This document shows positions 52,812 through 61,616 of a DNA stretch of 64,000 bases, piece after piece (positions within the stretch are counted from its first letter, which is position 1; every line of letters starts with the position of its first letter). The notes beneath the pieces were generated by a model. That model searched no databases and was not told where the DNA came from. It was given only the letters and a program-made list of their open reading frames with translations. Position numbers and translations under genes: made by a program. This stretch comes from Bacteroidales bacterium (GTDB taxonomy: Bacteria; Bacteroidota; Bacteroidia; Bacteroidales; UBA932): positions 119,162 to 183,161 of the forward strand of contig JAFZRX010000008.1 of assembly GCA_017619675.1 (NCBI GenBank). The letters run 5' to 3'.

Positions 52812-52836
52812 CAAAGGTAAGAAATTATTATCTTTG
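52812..52836. promoter_or_regulatory. Divergent -7 boxes of the HAD and DUF3667 genes
   Basis: TACCTTTG on the minus strand (52812-52819) ends 7 bp before the HAD start codon at 52804. TATCTTTG on the plus strand (52829-52836) is 22 bp before the ATG at 52859. Both are exact matches. Confidence 0.55.
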
Positions 52837-52858
52837 AAAAACTATCCTGAACGCCGGA

Positions 52859-53800
52859 ATGAAAATACTGTCCAAATGGATAAGGCCCAGGCTGCGTCTG
52901 TGGGCCATTTACAGCAAGCTGGGCTATGTGCCATGGCGTGAGCCCCGTGCTTTAAAAGAAAGCAAGGGGGGTATGTTCAAAGGCTCGGGCCAGGCTATCA
53001 TCCCGTTCCTGAACAATGACGCAAAGCGCACCTTCTCCCACATTCTCCTCAGGCCGGGGTATATGATCCGGGACTACATTGGCGGCCAGCACGAACGGTA
53101 CCTTGCTCCATTCACCGCCCTGTTGGTGTTCTATTCCGTATTCACCCTGCTGGTTGCCGTGGTGCATCCTGAGTCAATGAAGGAAACCTTGAGCGGGGGA
53201 CTGGTGGAAATCCTCAAGGAAGGGAACATTCAGGATGAACTTACCGCAGACATTGAGGTTAACGGAAAACCCTTCCAGATTGACAGTATTGAGAACAGTT
53301 CCCGTGTGAAAGAAATGGCCTGGTCAATTGTAAATACACTGGCACAGTCTGTTGCCATCACCCATCTGGACCAGTTCCCGGAACTTGCCGATACTCCCTG
53401 GAAAGAGTCTCTTGCCGCGGTGGAGGGCGAACTTCGAAGCAAAGGCATCCCGCTGTTCCTCCAGAATTTCTTCCTTCTATGGATTGCCATGATATGGCTT
53501 CTCAAGAAGAAATACGGAGTAAGCGTTTCAGGAGCGGCGGCGGCATCGGCCTACGTGCTGTGCCAGTTCTGTATTTTCATGTTCCTTGCAGTGATCTTTT
53601 CTTTGGGGAAGAAAACGGAACTGGGTGCTCTCGTGATGGGAATACTGTTGTTCATCGACTACCGCCAGTGGCTGGGGGTCAGTTACAGGAAGGCCTTTGG
53701 GCTCTCGCTCAAGACAGGGATTATCTACGCTCTCCTCTGCACCCTCTTCTACATTCTCATAGCCGCAGTCATCGTCTCCATCGGCCTCCTCCGCGCCTGA
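52859..53800 (+). CDS. DUF3667-family membrane protein
   Basis: A 313-residue protein. The N-terminal third contains RTFSHILLRPGYMIRDYIGG and HERYLAPFTALLVFYSVF (about residues 58-100), the conserved core of DUF3667, here without the usual N-terminal zinc ribbon. TM segments are near 85-103, 197-215, 225-246, 250-265 and 285-308. Function unknown; common in Bacteroidetes. A strong terminator follows at 53833. Confidence 0.75.
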   Translation: MKILSKWIRPRLRLWAIYSKLGYVPWREPRALKESKGGMFKGSGQAIIPFLNNDAKRTFSHILLRPGYMIRDYIGGQHERYLAPFTALLVFYSVFTLLVAVVHPESMKETLSGGLVEILKEGNIQDELTADIEVNGKPFQIDSIENSSRVKEMAWSIVNTLAQSVAITHLDQFPELADTPWKESLAAVEGELRSKGIPLFLQNFFLLWIAMIWLLKKKYGVSVSGAAAASAYVLCQFCIFMFLAVIFSLGKKTELGALVMGILLFIDYRQWLGVSYRKAFGLSLKTGIIYALLCTLFYILIAAVIVSIGLLRA

Positions 53801-53832
53801 CGTCCCACTCATTAATATAGGTGCAAGGCACC

Positions 53833-53864
53833 AAAAATGGCATCTCATCCGAGATGCCATTTTT
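53833..53864 (+). terminator. Intrinsic terminator
   Basis: A perfect 14-bp stem (AAAAATGGCATCTC/GAGATGCCATTTTT) with a 4-nt loop, closing the DUF3667 transcript. Confidence 0.85.
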
Positions 53865-53866
53865 GT

Positions 53867-53880
53867 GTGCCCGGGGCCGG
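53867..53880 (+). repeat. 14-bp copy of a tRNA-Leu 3' end
   Basis: GTGCCCGGGGCCGG here is identical to 54890-54903, where it covers the 3' end of the tRNA-Leu gene (acceptor strand). The two copies are direct repeats about 1.0 kb apart and bracket the frameshifted gene at 54180. This is the arrangement left by tRNA-targeting integration, but no integrase is present between them. Confidence 0.5.
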
Positions 53881-53985
53881 AGCTAAGTGGTCGGGGGCTA
53901 TCGTGAGTTGTTAATTTCTATTTAAGGTATTGACTTCCCGGTGGTTACGCTGATATTCGTTGTGGTATAATAACTCCCAGAAATG

Positions 53986-54028
53986 GTGACCGAAAGTGGC
54001 CGAATCTGAAGAGAAGTGACCGAAAGTG
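53986..54028 (+). repeat. Pair of 13-bp repeats GTGACCGAAAGTG
   Basis: Exact copies at 53986-53998 and 54016-54028, 30 bp apart, with AGAAATG(G/A)T beside them. They lie in the otherwise gene-free 53801-54179 gap, which also has a small stem CTTGCA/TGCAAG at 54114-54130 just before the next gene. They could be regulator-binding sites or part of a mobile-element end. Confidence 0.4.
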
Positions 54029-54179
54029 ACCAGAAATGATCACCTTTGATAGTTAGAGAAATCGGAGTTTAATGGTGCTTTGTGTCCGTTTCCGGGACAA
54101 CATTTTGTTTAATCTTGCAGTATATGCAAGAATTAGCGTTGATTAAGATTATTGTTCTAGAAATAAGATTGTCGTTAAT

Positions 54180-54723
54180 ATGAATAAACGCCTTGTGTTA
54201 TTGTCTTGTTTTCTCCTGGTTTCTGTGGTTGCTTATGCACAGTATCCATATAAATGGCAAATCGGTGGTACAATGGGGATGGGAGGTACAATCTATACGG
54301 GTGGGGGCGACCCAACGATGAGTATGACGATCGGCTTCAATAAGGCTGTCCAAAATACAAAGTGGAGATGGAAGTATTGAAGCAGGAATTATGAATCAGG
54401 GAATAGTGGATTATTTCTTTGAAGATGATGCGCCCGACATATTTGTCCGTCCGAACTTCGAGTACGTTGGAGTCATTGCTGATTATAGTCTCTTCTCGAA
54501 GGGAGAAGGATTTAACATTTTTGCAAGGGGTGGCTTTGCTCCTGCCCATCAAAGAGATTTATATGTTTATCATTCCGAAGACAGATTCACCGCCTTGGGA
54601 TTGATTGGTGTCGGAGCTGACTATTATTGGAGTAAAGTAATGATTACCGGCTATATATCAACAAGTGGTATTGTCACAATACAAGTTGGTTATGGCTGGT
54701 GGTTTGGTAAAAGATGCAAATGA
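54180..54723 (+). pseudogene. Frameshifted small outer-membrane protein gene
   Basis: The first reading frame (54180-54380) gives a signal peptide (MNKRLVLLSCFLLVSVVAYAQ) and the start of a beta-rich protein. It stops near 54378. The +1 frame continues without a stop to 54723 and its translation (GSIEAGIMNQGIVDYFF, later GVGADYYWSKVMITGYIS) reads as the rest of the same barrel. One indel near 54360 would restore a protein of about 180 residues. Either a sequencing error or a real break. It lies between the two tRNA-end repeats. Confidence 0.7.
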
Positions 54724-54830
54724 AAACACCCGCTTTGATATAATCCTATAACTTCGGATTTATCGGTCTCCTGGTATAATATTCAGGGTGGGGAGGTGAC
54801 AAAATAGTGACCAATTATAGATGATAAAAT

Positions 54831-54880
54831 AATAAGACCCTATAAGATGATTGAAAATCAATGACTTACAGGGTCTTATT
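54831..54880. terminator. Terminator between the barrel gene and tRNA-Leu
   Basis: An 11-bp stem AATAAGACCCT/AGGGTCTTATT with an inner hairpin ATTGA/TCAAT, usable from both sides. The remaining 54724-54830 sequence is AT-rich with nothing recognisable. Confidence 0.75.
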
Positions 54881-54890
54881 ACTTTTCTCG

Positions 54891-54975
54891 TGCCCGGGGC
54901 CGGGCTCGAACCGGCACGTCTTTAAGGGACAATGGATTTTGAGTCCATCGCGTCTACCAATTCCGCCACTCGGGC
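54891..54975 (-). tRNA. tRNA-Leu (anticodon CAA)
   Basis: An 85-nt class II tRNA on the minus strand. Anticodon stem ATGGA/TCCAT with loop CTCAAAA gives CAA, reading UUG. The T arm GGTTCGAGCC is present; CCA is not encoded. The acceptor stem has an A-C mismatch at the sixth pair, which might reflect replacement of the 3' end by an integrated element. Confidence 0.92.
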
Positions 54976-55059
54976 TTGTGGTTTGGCTTTGGGATGTCAA
55001 AGGTATTGAAAAATCTGTAATTATCAAATTTGGATGGACGGAGATTCCTGAATTAAATG

Positions 55060-55067
55060 TAAATTTG
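55060..55067 (+). promoter_or_regulatory. -7 box TAAATTTG of the suf operon
   Basis: An exact match ending 8 bp before the sufB ATG at 55076. No -33 TTTG lies at normal spacing. Confidence 0.45.
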
Positions 55068-55075
55068 TATTCTAT

Positions 55076-56518
55076 ATGAGTACGGACAAGGAATTCATAA
55101 AGGGGATAACCCAGCAGGAATACAAGGAGGGATTCGTGACGGACGTGGAACAGGAGTTTGTTCCAAAGGGCCTGAACGAGGACATCATCCGTCTCATATC
55201 CCGCAAGAAGGAAGAGCCCCAGTGGCTGCTGGACTTCCGCCTGGACGCGTTCCGCAAGTGGCAGAAGATGAAGCAGCCGGACTGGGGGCATCTGACGCTT
55301 CCGCCAATAGATTATCAGGACATCATCTACTATGCGGCCCCAAAGAAAGATTCCGAGAGGCCCAAGGAGATAGATCCCGCCCTGGCGGAGACTTTCGAGA
55401 AGCTGGGAATCCCGCTTCACGAAAGGGAGGCCCTGGCGGGCGTGGTGGCGGTGGACGCGGTCTTCGACTCCGTGTCAGTGACCACCACCTTCCGCAAGAC
55501 GCTTGAGGAGAGGGGCATCATATTCTGCTCTTTCTCAGAGGCGGTGAAGGAACACCCGGACCTGGTACGCAAGTACCTGGCCAGCGTGGTTCCGGTGGGG
55601 GACAACTTCTTTGCGGCGCTCAACTCAGCAGTGTTCAGCGACGGTTCGTTCTGCTATATTCCAAAGGGGGTTCACTGCCCGATGGACCTGTCCAGTTACT
55701 TCCGCATCAACGCCAGCGGAACGGGGCAGTTCGAAAGGACCCTCATAGTGGCGGAGGAAGGGGCCACGCTGAGCTATATGGAGGGCTGCACCGCCCCTAT
55801 GAGGGACGAGAACCAGCTCCATGCCGCGGTGGTTGAAATCGTGGTAGAAAAGGATGCGGACGTCAAGTACTCCACCGTCCAGAACTGGTATCCGGGCGAT
55901 GCGCAGGGCCGCGGAGGAATCCTGAACCTGGTGACCAAGCGCGGCATCTGCAAGGGCAGCGGAAGCCATCTGAGCTGGACGCAGGTGGAGACGGGTTCGG
56001 CAGTTACGTGGAAGTATCCCAGCACTATCCTGATGGGGGACAACTCCACATCGGAGTTCTACTCGGTGGCGCTGACAAACAACTATCAGCAGGCCGATAC
56101 GGGCACCAAGATGATCCACATAGGCCGGAATACGCGCAGCCGCATCGTGTCCAAGGGCATATCCGCGGGCCGCTCGCAGAACAGCTACCGCGGCCTGGTG
56201 CGGATGAACCCCGGGGCGCAGAACGCGAGGAACTATTCGCAGTGCGACAGCCTGCTCATAGGCTCGCTCTGCGGCGCCCACACCTTCCCGGTGATCGACA
56301 ACCAGAACCCCACGGCCACGGTAGAGCACGAAGCCACCACCTCCAAGATCAGCGAGGACCAGCTCTTCTACTGCAACCAGAGGGGCATAGCCGCGGAGGA
56401 TGCGGTTGGACTGATAGTCAACGGCTACGCCAAGGAGGTGCTTTCAAGGCTTCCGATGGAGTTCGCCGTTGAGGCACAGAAACTTTTGCAGGTGTCCCTG
56501 GAGGGGGCCGTAGGTTAG
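55076..56518 (+). CDS. sufB: Fe-S cluster scaffold SufB
   Basis: A 480-residue SufB. Conserved segments include [23 protein letters not shown] (about 180-205) and, near the C-terminus, [21 protein letters not shown], containing the conserved cysteine, followed by [23 protein letters not shown]. SufB with SufC and SufD builds Fe-S clusters. Full length for the family. It starts an operon that continues into pnuC 3 bp later. Confidence 0.96.
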   Translation: MSTDKEFIKGITQQEYKEGFVTDVEQEFVPKGLNEDIIRLISRKKEEPQWLLDFRLDAFRKWQKMKQPDWGHLTLPPIDYQDIIYYAAPKKDSERPKEIDPALAETFEKLGIPLHEREALAGVVAVDAVFDSVSVTTTFRKTLEERGIIFCSFSEAVKEHPDLVRKYLASVVPVGDNFFAALNSAVFSDGSFCYIPKGVHCPMDLSSYFRINASGTGQFERTLIVAEEGATLSYMEGCTAPMRDENQLHAAVVEIVVEKDADVKYSTVQNWYPGDAQGRGGILNLVTKRGICKGSGSHLSWTQVETGSAVTWKYPSTILMGDNSTSEFYSVALTNNYQQADTGTKMIHIGRNTRSRIVSKGISAGRSQNSYRGLVRMNPGAQNARNYSQCDSLLIGSLCGAHTFPVIDNQNPTATVEHEATTSKISEDQLFYCNQRGIAAEDAVGLIVNGYAKEVLSRLPMEFAVEAQKLLQVSLEGAVG

Positions 56519-56521
56519 TAT

Positions 56522-57154
56522 ATGGAATGGGTCAACTATACGCTCTTTACGCTTGGGAACGATACCCCGGTGCTCCTGATAGACGTCATTGCGTCTGTCC
56601 TGGGCCTGACGTGCGTGTTCTTGGCGGGGCGCAATTCCAAATACAACTTCTGGGTAGGATACCTGTATACAACGGCCCTGTTCCTGATGTTCTGGAACAA
56701 GAACCTGTACGCCAGCCTGCTGCTGCAGCCGGTGTCCCTCGCCATCAATGTCCTTGGACATTGGCGATGGACGCACCCGCGCAGCGGCGAGGAAAGCGCG
56801 GCGGACAGCAAGGCCCTGAAGGTCAGCAAGCTGACCTGGGCCGAGCGGGCCATCGCCGTTTCCGCAGTGTTTTTGGTGGCGGGCCTGTGGGGCTGGATAC
56901 TGAACCGGCTGTTCCCGGCGGATCCGCACCCGTATCTAGATTCACTGGTTACGGTGCTGATCCTGATGGCCCAGCTGCTGTCATCCCTCAAGAAATGGGA
57001 CTGCTGGATTGCCTGGATATTGGTGAACATTGCCCAGATAGCCCTGCACCTGTCCGTAGGACATGTATTTATGCCAATTGTGTGCACCCTCTACCTGGTC
57101 AACGGCATCTGGTCAATGGTCAGCTGGAATAAATTGTATATGAAAAATGAATAG
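56522..57154 (+). CDS. pnuC: PnuC-family nicotinamide riboside transporter
   Basis: A 210-residue membrane protein with about seven hydrophobic segments. The pattern VLGLTCVFLAGRNSKYNFWVGYLYT near residue 26, then WNKNLYASLLLQ and WDCWIAWILVNIAQIALH near 160, is the PnuC signature. It imports nicotinamide riboside or a similar vitamin precursor. Its location between sufB and sufC is unusual. It overlaps the next gene by 8 bp. Confidence 0.87.
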   Translation: MEWVNYTLFTLGNDTPVLLIDVIASVLGLTCVFLAGRNSKYNFWVGYLYTTALFLMFWNKNLYASLLLQPVSLAINVLGHWRWTHPRSGEESAADSKALKVSKLTWAERAIAVSAVFLVAGLWGWILNRLFPADPHPYLDSLVTVLILMAQLLSSLKKWDCWIAWILVNIAQIALHLSVGHVFMPIVCTLYLVNGIWSMVSWNKLYMKNE

Positions 57155-57710
57155 GAAGTTATTCATAACGGTACTGTTGCTGGCGCTGCCGCTATTTGCG
57201 GCCCGCGCCCAGGAGTTCGACCCAGAGCACCGCTACGGCATGGAGGTGTGGGCGGGCCTGTCTCCGGTGCAGACCCTTCTGGAAAAATACCAGAAGGAAC
57301 TGCCGGAAGGGTCCGAGTACGTCAACAAGATTGGCCCGGCGGTCACGGCGTCGTTCATCTTTGACCTGAACGACAAGTGGACCCTGCAGGGAGGACTGAA
57401 CGTGTCCAGGGCCAGGTATGACATCACCACGCCGGAGGGAGCGCCGTTCTCTGACAACGCAACGCCTACCCTGACCTTCCTGTTCAACACCAGGTACAAT
57501 TGGCTCAGCAAGCCGCATGTCAGGATGTATTCCGGAGTGGGCTTTGGAATGACCAACAAGGTCATGCTGGCGGTGTTCTTCCCATCGCCAATCCCAATCA
57601 TTACTCCGTTGGGCATCAACGTAGGCACACAACGCATTTACCTTAGCGCCGAGGTCACGGCCGGAGCCGGTTCCACCGGCGGAGTGGCCGGCATTGGACT
57701 CAGATTCTAG
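57147..57710 (+). CDS. Small outer-membrane beta-barrel protein
   Basis: A 187-residue protein with signal peptide (MNRKLFITVLLLALPLFAARAQ) and alternating amphipathic strands ending in a terminal aromatic residue (GIGLRF), typical of outer-membrane barrels. It overlaps pnuC by 8 bp and precedes sufC by 3 bp. It could pass a vitamin or metal to PnuC, but this is inference from adjacency only. Confidence 0.7.
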   Translation: MNRKLFITVLLLALPLFAARAQEFDPEHRYGMEVWAGLSPVQTLLEKYQKELPEGSEYVNKIGPAVTASFIFDLNDKWTLQGGLNVSRARYDITTPEGAPFSDNATPTLTFLFNTRYNWLSKPHVRMYSGVGFGMTNKVMLAVFFPSPIPIITPLGINVGTQRIYLSAEVTAGAGSTGGVAGIGLRF

Positions 57711-57713
57711 ATT

Positions 57714-58460
57714 ATGGAAAAAGTATTGCTGAAAATAGAGAACCTGCACGCCGGAATAGCCGGCAAGGAGATACTCAAGGGCATTGACCTGACTATTTAC
57801 GAAGGCGAAGTTCACGCCCTGATGGGGCCGAACGGCGCCGGCAAGAGCACGCTTTCAGCCGTGCTCACCGGGCGCCCGGACTTCGTTGTCACGGAGGGCA
57901 GCGTTACCTTCCGCGGCCAGGACCTGCTGGCCATGGCTCCGGAGGAGCGCGCCTGGGCGGGCCTGTTCCTGTCGTTCCAGTATCCCATCGAGATCCCTGG
58001 CGTGAGCATCTCCAACTTCATGAAGTCCGCCATCAACGCGAAGCGCAAGGCGCAGGGGCTCAAGGATATCGCCCCCGGCGATTACCTCCGCCTCCTCAAG
58101 GAGAAGATGGCCATGGTAAAGATGAAAGGAGAGTTTGCCAAGAGGGATGTGAACGTGGGCTTCTCCGGAGGAGAGAAAAAGCGCAACGAGATATTCCAGA
58201 TGGCAATGCTGGAGCCGGTGCTGTCCATTTTGGATGAAACCGACAGCGGCCTGGACGTAGATGCATTGAAGATAGTGTCGGACGGCGTGAACGCACTGCG
58301 TTCGCCCCAGACCGGTTTTATAGTCATAACCCACTATCCGTCGCTCCTTGAGAGCATGAACCCGGATGCGGTGCACGTCCTGAAGAACGGACGCATAGCC
58401 TGTACCGGCGGTATGGAAGTGGCCCAGAAAGTACAGACTGAAGGATTCGAGAGTTTCTGA
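57714..58460 (+). CDS. sufC: Fe-S assembly ATPase SufC
   Basis: A 248-residue ABC-type ATPase: Walker A GPNGAGKST near residue 39, signature FSGGEKKRNEI near 147 and Walker B SILDETDSGLD near 168. It powers the SufBCD scaffold. Its stop shares a base with the sufD start. Confidence 0.96.
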   Translation: MEKVLLKIENLHAGIAGKEILKGIDLTIYEGEVHALMGPNGAGKSTLSAVLTGRPDFVVTEGSVTFRGQDLLAMAPEERAWAGLFLSFQYPIEIPGVSISNFMKSAINAKRKAQGLKDIAPGDYLRLLKEKMAMVKMKGEFAKRDVNVGFSGGEKKRNEIFQMAMLEPVLSILDETDSGLDVDALKIVSDGVNALRSPQTGFIVITHYPSLLESMNPDAVHVLKNGRIACTGGMEVAQKVQTEGFESF

Positions 58461-59068
58461 TGGCGCCAAAGGTTTACATAGTTGGCAAGGACCCAATCCC
58501 GCGCAAGGTTATCCTGGACGAAGGCCAGGAACTGGACATCATATTCGTGGTGCTGCCGGGGGAGGACTGCGGCCTGGCCATGGATGTTGAACTGGACGCA
58601 CCGGGCGCCAGTGCAACCATCCGCGGCCTGTACCTGGCTAACGGCAGCCAGAAGGTGGACATCACGCTGAACGTGCGCCACAACGCGGGCGGCTGCCACA
58701 GCCGCCAGCTGGTGAAGGGCATAGCCTCCGGCAATGCCCGGGCCAGCTTCTACGGCCGCATCTACGTGGCGCAGGACGCCCAGAAGACCAAGGCCTACCA
58801 GGAGAACCATAACATACTGGCCAGCGACAAGGCCAGGATTGACACCAATCCGCAGCTGGAAATCTACGCCGATGACGTAGAGTGCTCCCACGGCGCCACA
58901 ATAGGCCGCCTGAATCCGGACGAGCAGTTCTACATGCGGTCCAGGGGCATCCCCGAGGCCGAGGCCCGGGTGCTCCAGATGATATCTTTCCTCGCTCCCG
59001 TAGCGGGATTATTGCCGGAAGACCTTGCCGCTGAAGTATATGATAGCCTATCCAAATGTCAAGATTAA
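58460..59068 (+). CDS. sufD: Short SufD
   Basis: A 202-residue protein homologous to the C-terminal beta-helix core of SufD, ending with VECSHGATIGRLNPDEQFYMRSRGI and the helical tail. The conserved His of the SHGATIG motif is kept. Usual SufD is 420-450 residues; the N-terminal domain is absent and no upstream in-frame coding is available since sufC occupies it. A complete short gene is more likely than damage because the frame is clean and tightly coupled to sufC and ispE. Confidence 0.88.
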   Translation: MAPKVYIVGKDPIPRKVILDEGQELDIIFVVLPGEDCGLAMDVELDAPGASATIRGLYLANGSQKVDITLNVRHNAGGCHSRQLVKGIASGNARASFYGRIYVAQDAQKTKAYQENHNILASDKARIDTNPQLEIYADDVECSHGATIGRLNPDEQFYMRSRGIPEAEARVLQMISFLAPVAGLLPEDLAAEVYDSLSKCQD

Positions 59069-59786
59069 CGTCGGGCTTCACGTCCTGCGCAAGCGTCCTG
59101 ACGGCTACCACGACCTGGAGACGCTCTTCCTGCCCATACGGGACATCCACGATGTCCTGGAGATTGAGGAGGCGGGGGAGTTCTCCTTTGACGGCGAAGG
59201 CGTCACCTGGGAGAACGACCTCACGGTGCAGGCGTATCGGCTCCTGAAAGCCGATTACGATCTGCCCCCGGTGGCCATCCGCCTGGCGAAGCGCGCCCCC
59301 GTGGGCGCGGGCCTTGGCGGAGGCTCCGCGGACGCGGCCTTCGCCCTGATGATGCTTGACAGCATCTTCGGGCTCGGCCTGGGCCGCGAGCGCCTGGCCT
59401 CCTACGCCGCGCGCCTGGGAAGCGACTGCGCCTTCTTCATTTACAATGAACCGATGGTGGGCCGTGGCCGCGGCGAAGTGCTGACGCCCTTCCCGCTGGA
59501 CCTTGACGCCTACCGCATCGACATTGAAATACCGCAGGGCGTCAGCGTGAGCACGCGCGAGGCCTACGGCGGGATCGTACCCCGCGAAAGGCTTACGCCT
59601 ATCGAGAGCATACTCTCCCGCCCCGTAGCCCAGTGGCGCGGTGAACTGCTCAACGACTTCGAGCCGCAGGTCTTCGCCTTGCACCCGGAACTTGCGGCTA
59701 TAAAAGAGCGCTTTTACGCCTCCGGCGCGCTCTACGCCGCAATGTCCGGCTCCGGCTCCGCCATTTATGGAATATTTGAAAAATAA
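59040..59786 (+). CDS. ispE: 4-diphosphocytidyl-2-C-methyl-D-erythritol kinase IspE
   Basis: A 248-residue GHMP kinase. N-terminal PNVKINVGLHVLRKRPDGYHDLET is the IspE opening, the ATP motif PVGAGLGGGSADAA is near residue 85 and AAMSGSGSAIYGIF is at the C-terminus. It phosphorylates CDP-ME in the non-mevalonate isoprenoid pathway. The ATG at 59040 is preferred; the gene overlaps sufD by 29 bp. Confidence 0.94.
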   Translation: MIAYPNVKINVGLHVLRKRPDGYHDLETLFLPIRDIHDVLEIEEAGEFSFDGEGVTWENDLTVQAYRLLKADYDLPPVAIRLAKRAPVGAGLGGGSADAAFALMMLDSIFGLGLGRERLASYAARLGSDCAFFIYNEPMVGRGRGEVLTPFPLDLDAYRIDIEIPQGVSVSTREAYGGIVPRERLTPIESILSRPVAQWRGELLNDFEPQVFALHPELAAIKERFYASGALYAAMSGSGSAIYGIFEK

Positions 59787-59792
59787 TTAGAT

Positions 59793-60467
59793 ATGAAAAC
59801 CAATCAAGATTACAAAAACGCCGCCCTGGCTGCCCTGAAGGGCAACTGGGCTCCCGCCGTACTCTATGTGGTACTTTTGTCAGTAGTGGTTGTTGCCATT
59901 GCAGGTTCACAATCCTTTTTCTCCACTTCATTGGACCCTACGGACGTTGCCGTCGTTCCCATACTCGTGGGATTGATGGGCGGATCCCTCATCGTCAACA
60001 TCTTCTTTTCCTATCCGCTGGCATATATCGGAAACTATAACGCATTCAGGCTCCTTTATGAGAACGGGGACGACAACATAATCTCGAACGGATTCTCCCT
60101 GCCGTTCAAGAACTACCTGCACAACGTATGGGTATGTTTCCTGATGATGCTCAAGATTTTCCTCTGGACCCTGCTGCTGTTCATACCGGGAATCTACAAG
60201 GCCCTGCAGTATTCTATGACTCCGTACATTGCCGTGGAGCATCCTGAACTGTCCGCGCTGGAGACAATAGATATGAGCCGCCAGATGATGAAGGGCCACG
60301 TATGGGACCTTTTCCTTCTGGGACTCAGTTTCATTGGCTGGGTATTCCTGGCACTCCTGACACTGGGAATAGGATTCTTCTGGCTGGTGCCTTACATGCA
60401 GACATCCTTCGCCGCTTTCTACGGCGATCTCAAAGCAGAGTATCTGGTAGGAAATACGGAGGCCTAA
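59793..60467 (+). CDS. DUF975-family membrane protein
   Basis: A 224-residue protein with TM segments at about 22-42, 55-80, 115-135 and 165-200. The motif SRQMMKGHVWDLFLLGLSFIGW near 166 is the DUF975 signature. Function unknown. It ends with a 4-bp convergent overlap with rimM. Confidence 0.8.
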   Translation: MKTNQDYKNAALAALKGNWAPAVLYVVLLSVVVVAIAGSQSFFSTSLDPTDVAVVPILVGLMGGSLIVNIFFSYPLAYIGNYNAFRLLYENGDDNIISNGFSLPFKNYLHNVWVCFLMMLKIFLWTLLLFIPGIYKALQYSMTPYIAVEHPELSALETIDMSRQMMKGHVWDLFLLGLSFIGWVFLALLTLGIGFFWLVPYMQTSFAAFYGDLKAEYLVGNTEA

Positions 60468-60943
60468 ACCTCCAGGATGCCGTCCGGCAGGTTCATTTCC
60501 AGGACCTTTGCCCTGGCGTCCATCCTTACGATAAGATCTTCATGGAGCGGGACAAGTACCGCTCCTTTTTTTGTCTGCACCTCTATGCAGGGGTTGGCCG
60601 TGATGTCGTAGAAATCCGTGATGGGGCCCACTCCCTTCAGGGTCCAGCCTATCAGGGCGGCCAGGTCCTGGGAAGGATCGTCCTCCTCTTCCAGGTCCAT
60701 GTACACGGCGCGGCCAACCAGTTCCTCAGCGTCTTCCAGGCAGTTCACATCGTTCAGTGTGACGATGGCTTTGTCCATGCCGCGGCGCCTGAGGCTTTGA
60801 ATGAAGAACGGAACCGGGAGTTCATCGAAATAGATGAAAACCGGTTCCGTTGTGTCTATGTCTTCCGGGTTCATTCCGCGGAATCCCATCAGGATACCGC
60901 CGTCAGTCCCGTGGGACTTGAGAACTTTTGCAACCTGAAGCAT
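60464..60943 (-). CDS. rimM: 16S rRNA processing protein RimM
   Basis: A 159-residue protein in two parts: an N-terminal PRC-like RimM domain beginning LQVAKVLKSHGTDGGILM and a C-terminal PRC barrel (LIGWTLKGVGPITDFYD, then VLVPLHEDLIVRMD). It helps mature the 30S head near S19. It follows rpsP after 3 bp on the same strand, the usual partnership. Confidence 0.9.
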   Translation of the reverse strand: MLQVAKVLKSHGTDGGILMGFRGMNPEDIDTTEPVFIYFDELPVPFFIQSLRRRGMDKAIVTLNDVNCLEDAEELVGRAVYMDLEEEDDPSQDLAALIGWTLKGVGPITDFYDITANPCIEVQTKKGAVLVPLHEDLIVRMDARAKVLEMNLPDGILEV

Positions 60944-60946
60944 CGA

Positions 60947-61492
60947 TTAAGCCTCTGCAGGGGCTTCCTCAGGGGCTTCCTCAGTGGCTTCGGCAGCGGC
61001 GGCTGCGGCAGCCTCTTCGGCAGCCTTGATCTCAGCCTCCCTCTTCTTTGCAAGAGCCTCGGCCTTAGCGGCGGCAACCTTTGCCTCAGCGGCGATTGCT
61101 TCCTTGGCCTTCTTCTCAGCGTCCTTTGCAAGACCTTCCTTCTTTGCATTTACCTTGGCGTCCCTCTGAGCTTTCCACTCGTTCCATTTCTGGTCTGCCT
61201 GCTCCTGGGTAAGGGCTCCCTTTGCTACACCGCCGTCAAGGTGGTTGCGGAGGAGTACACCCTCGTAGGAGAGGATGCGCCTGGCAACAAGTGAAGGCTC
61301 TGCTCCAACCTTGAGCCATGCAAGTGCGCGCTCTGAATTGAGAACGATGGTTGCAGGGTTGGTGTTGGGGTTGTATGAGCCGATCTGCTCAATGTAACGT
61401 CCGTCGCGTGGTGCGCGAGAATCTGCCACTACAATGTGGAAGAATGCGAAATTCTTCTTTCCGTGGCGCTGTAAACGAATCTTAACAGCCAT
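60947..61492 (-). CDS. rpsP: Ribosomal protein S16
   Basis: A 181-residue S16. Residues 1-85 are the standard protein ([20 protein letters not shown], then [14 protein letters not shown]). The rest is an Ala/Lys/Glu-rich tail with mixed charge, longer than the 80-90 residue S16 of most bacteria but of the sort seen in Bacteroidetes. Start at 61492. Confidence 0.95.
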   Translation of the reverse strand: MAVKIRLQRHGKKNFAFFHIVVADSRAPRDGRYIEQIGSYNPNTNPATIVLNSERALAWLKVGAEPSLVARRILSYEGVLLRNHLDGGVAKGALTQEQADQKWNEWKAQRDAKVNAKKEGLAKDAEKKAKEAIAAEAKVAAAKAEALAKKREAEIKAAEEAAAAAAAEATEEAPEEAPAEA

Positions 61493-61556
61493 TGTGAATC
61501 TGTTTTTAAAGGATTAATAATTATTAGCATATTCCTTTCTACCCGAGAAAGGACTG

Positions 61557-61593
61557 CAAAGATAGAAAAAAAAGTCTAAAATCATTATATTTG
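61557..61593. promoter_or_regulatory. Divergent -7 boxes of rpsP and the esterase
   Basis: TATCTTTG on the minus strand (61557-61564) serves rpsP. TATATTTG on the plus strand (61586-61593) lies 24 bp before the esterase ATG. Both are exact. Confidence 0.6.
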
Positions 61594-61616
61594 AATAACA
61601 TAACCAACTAATAATT

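Noticed and set aside
54861-55079. Plus-strand frame across the tRNA-Leu gene
   Set aside because: It is antisense to the tRNA and has no coding signature.
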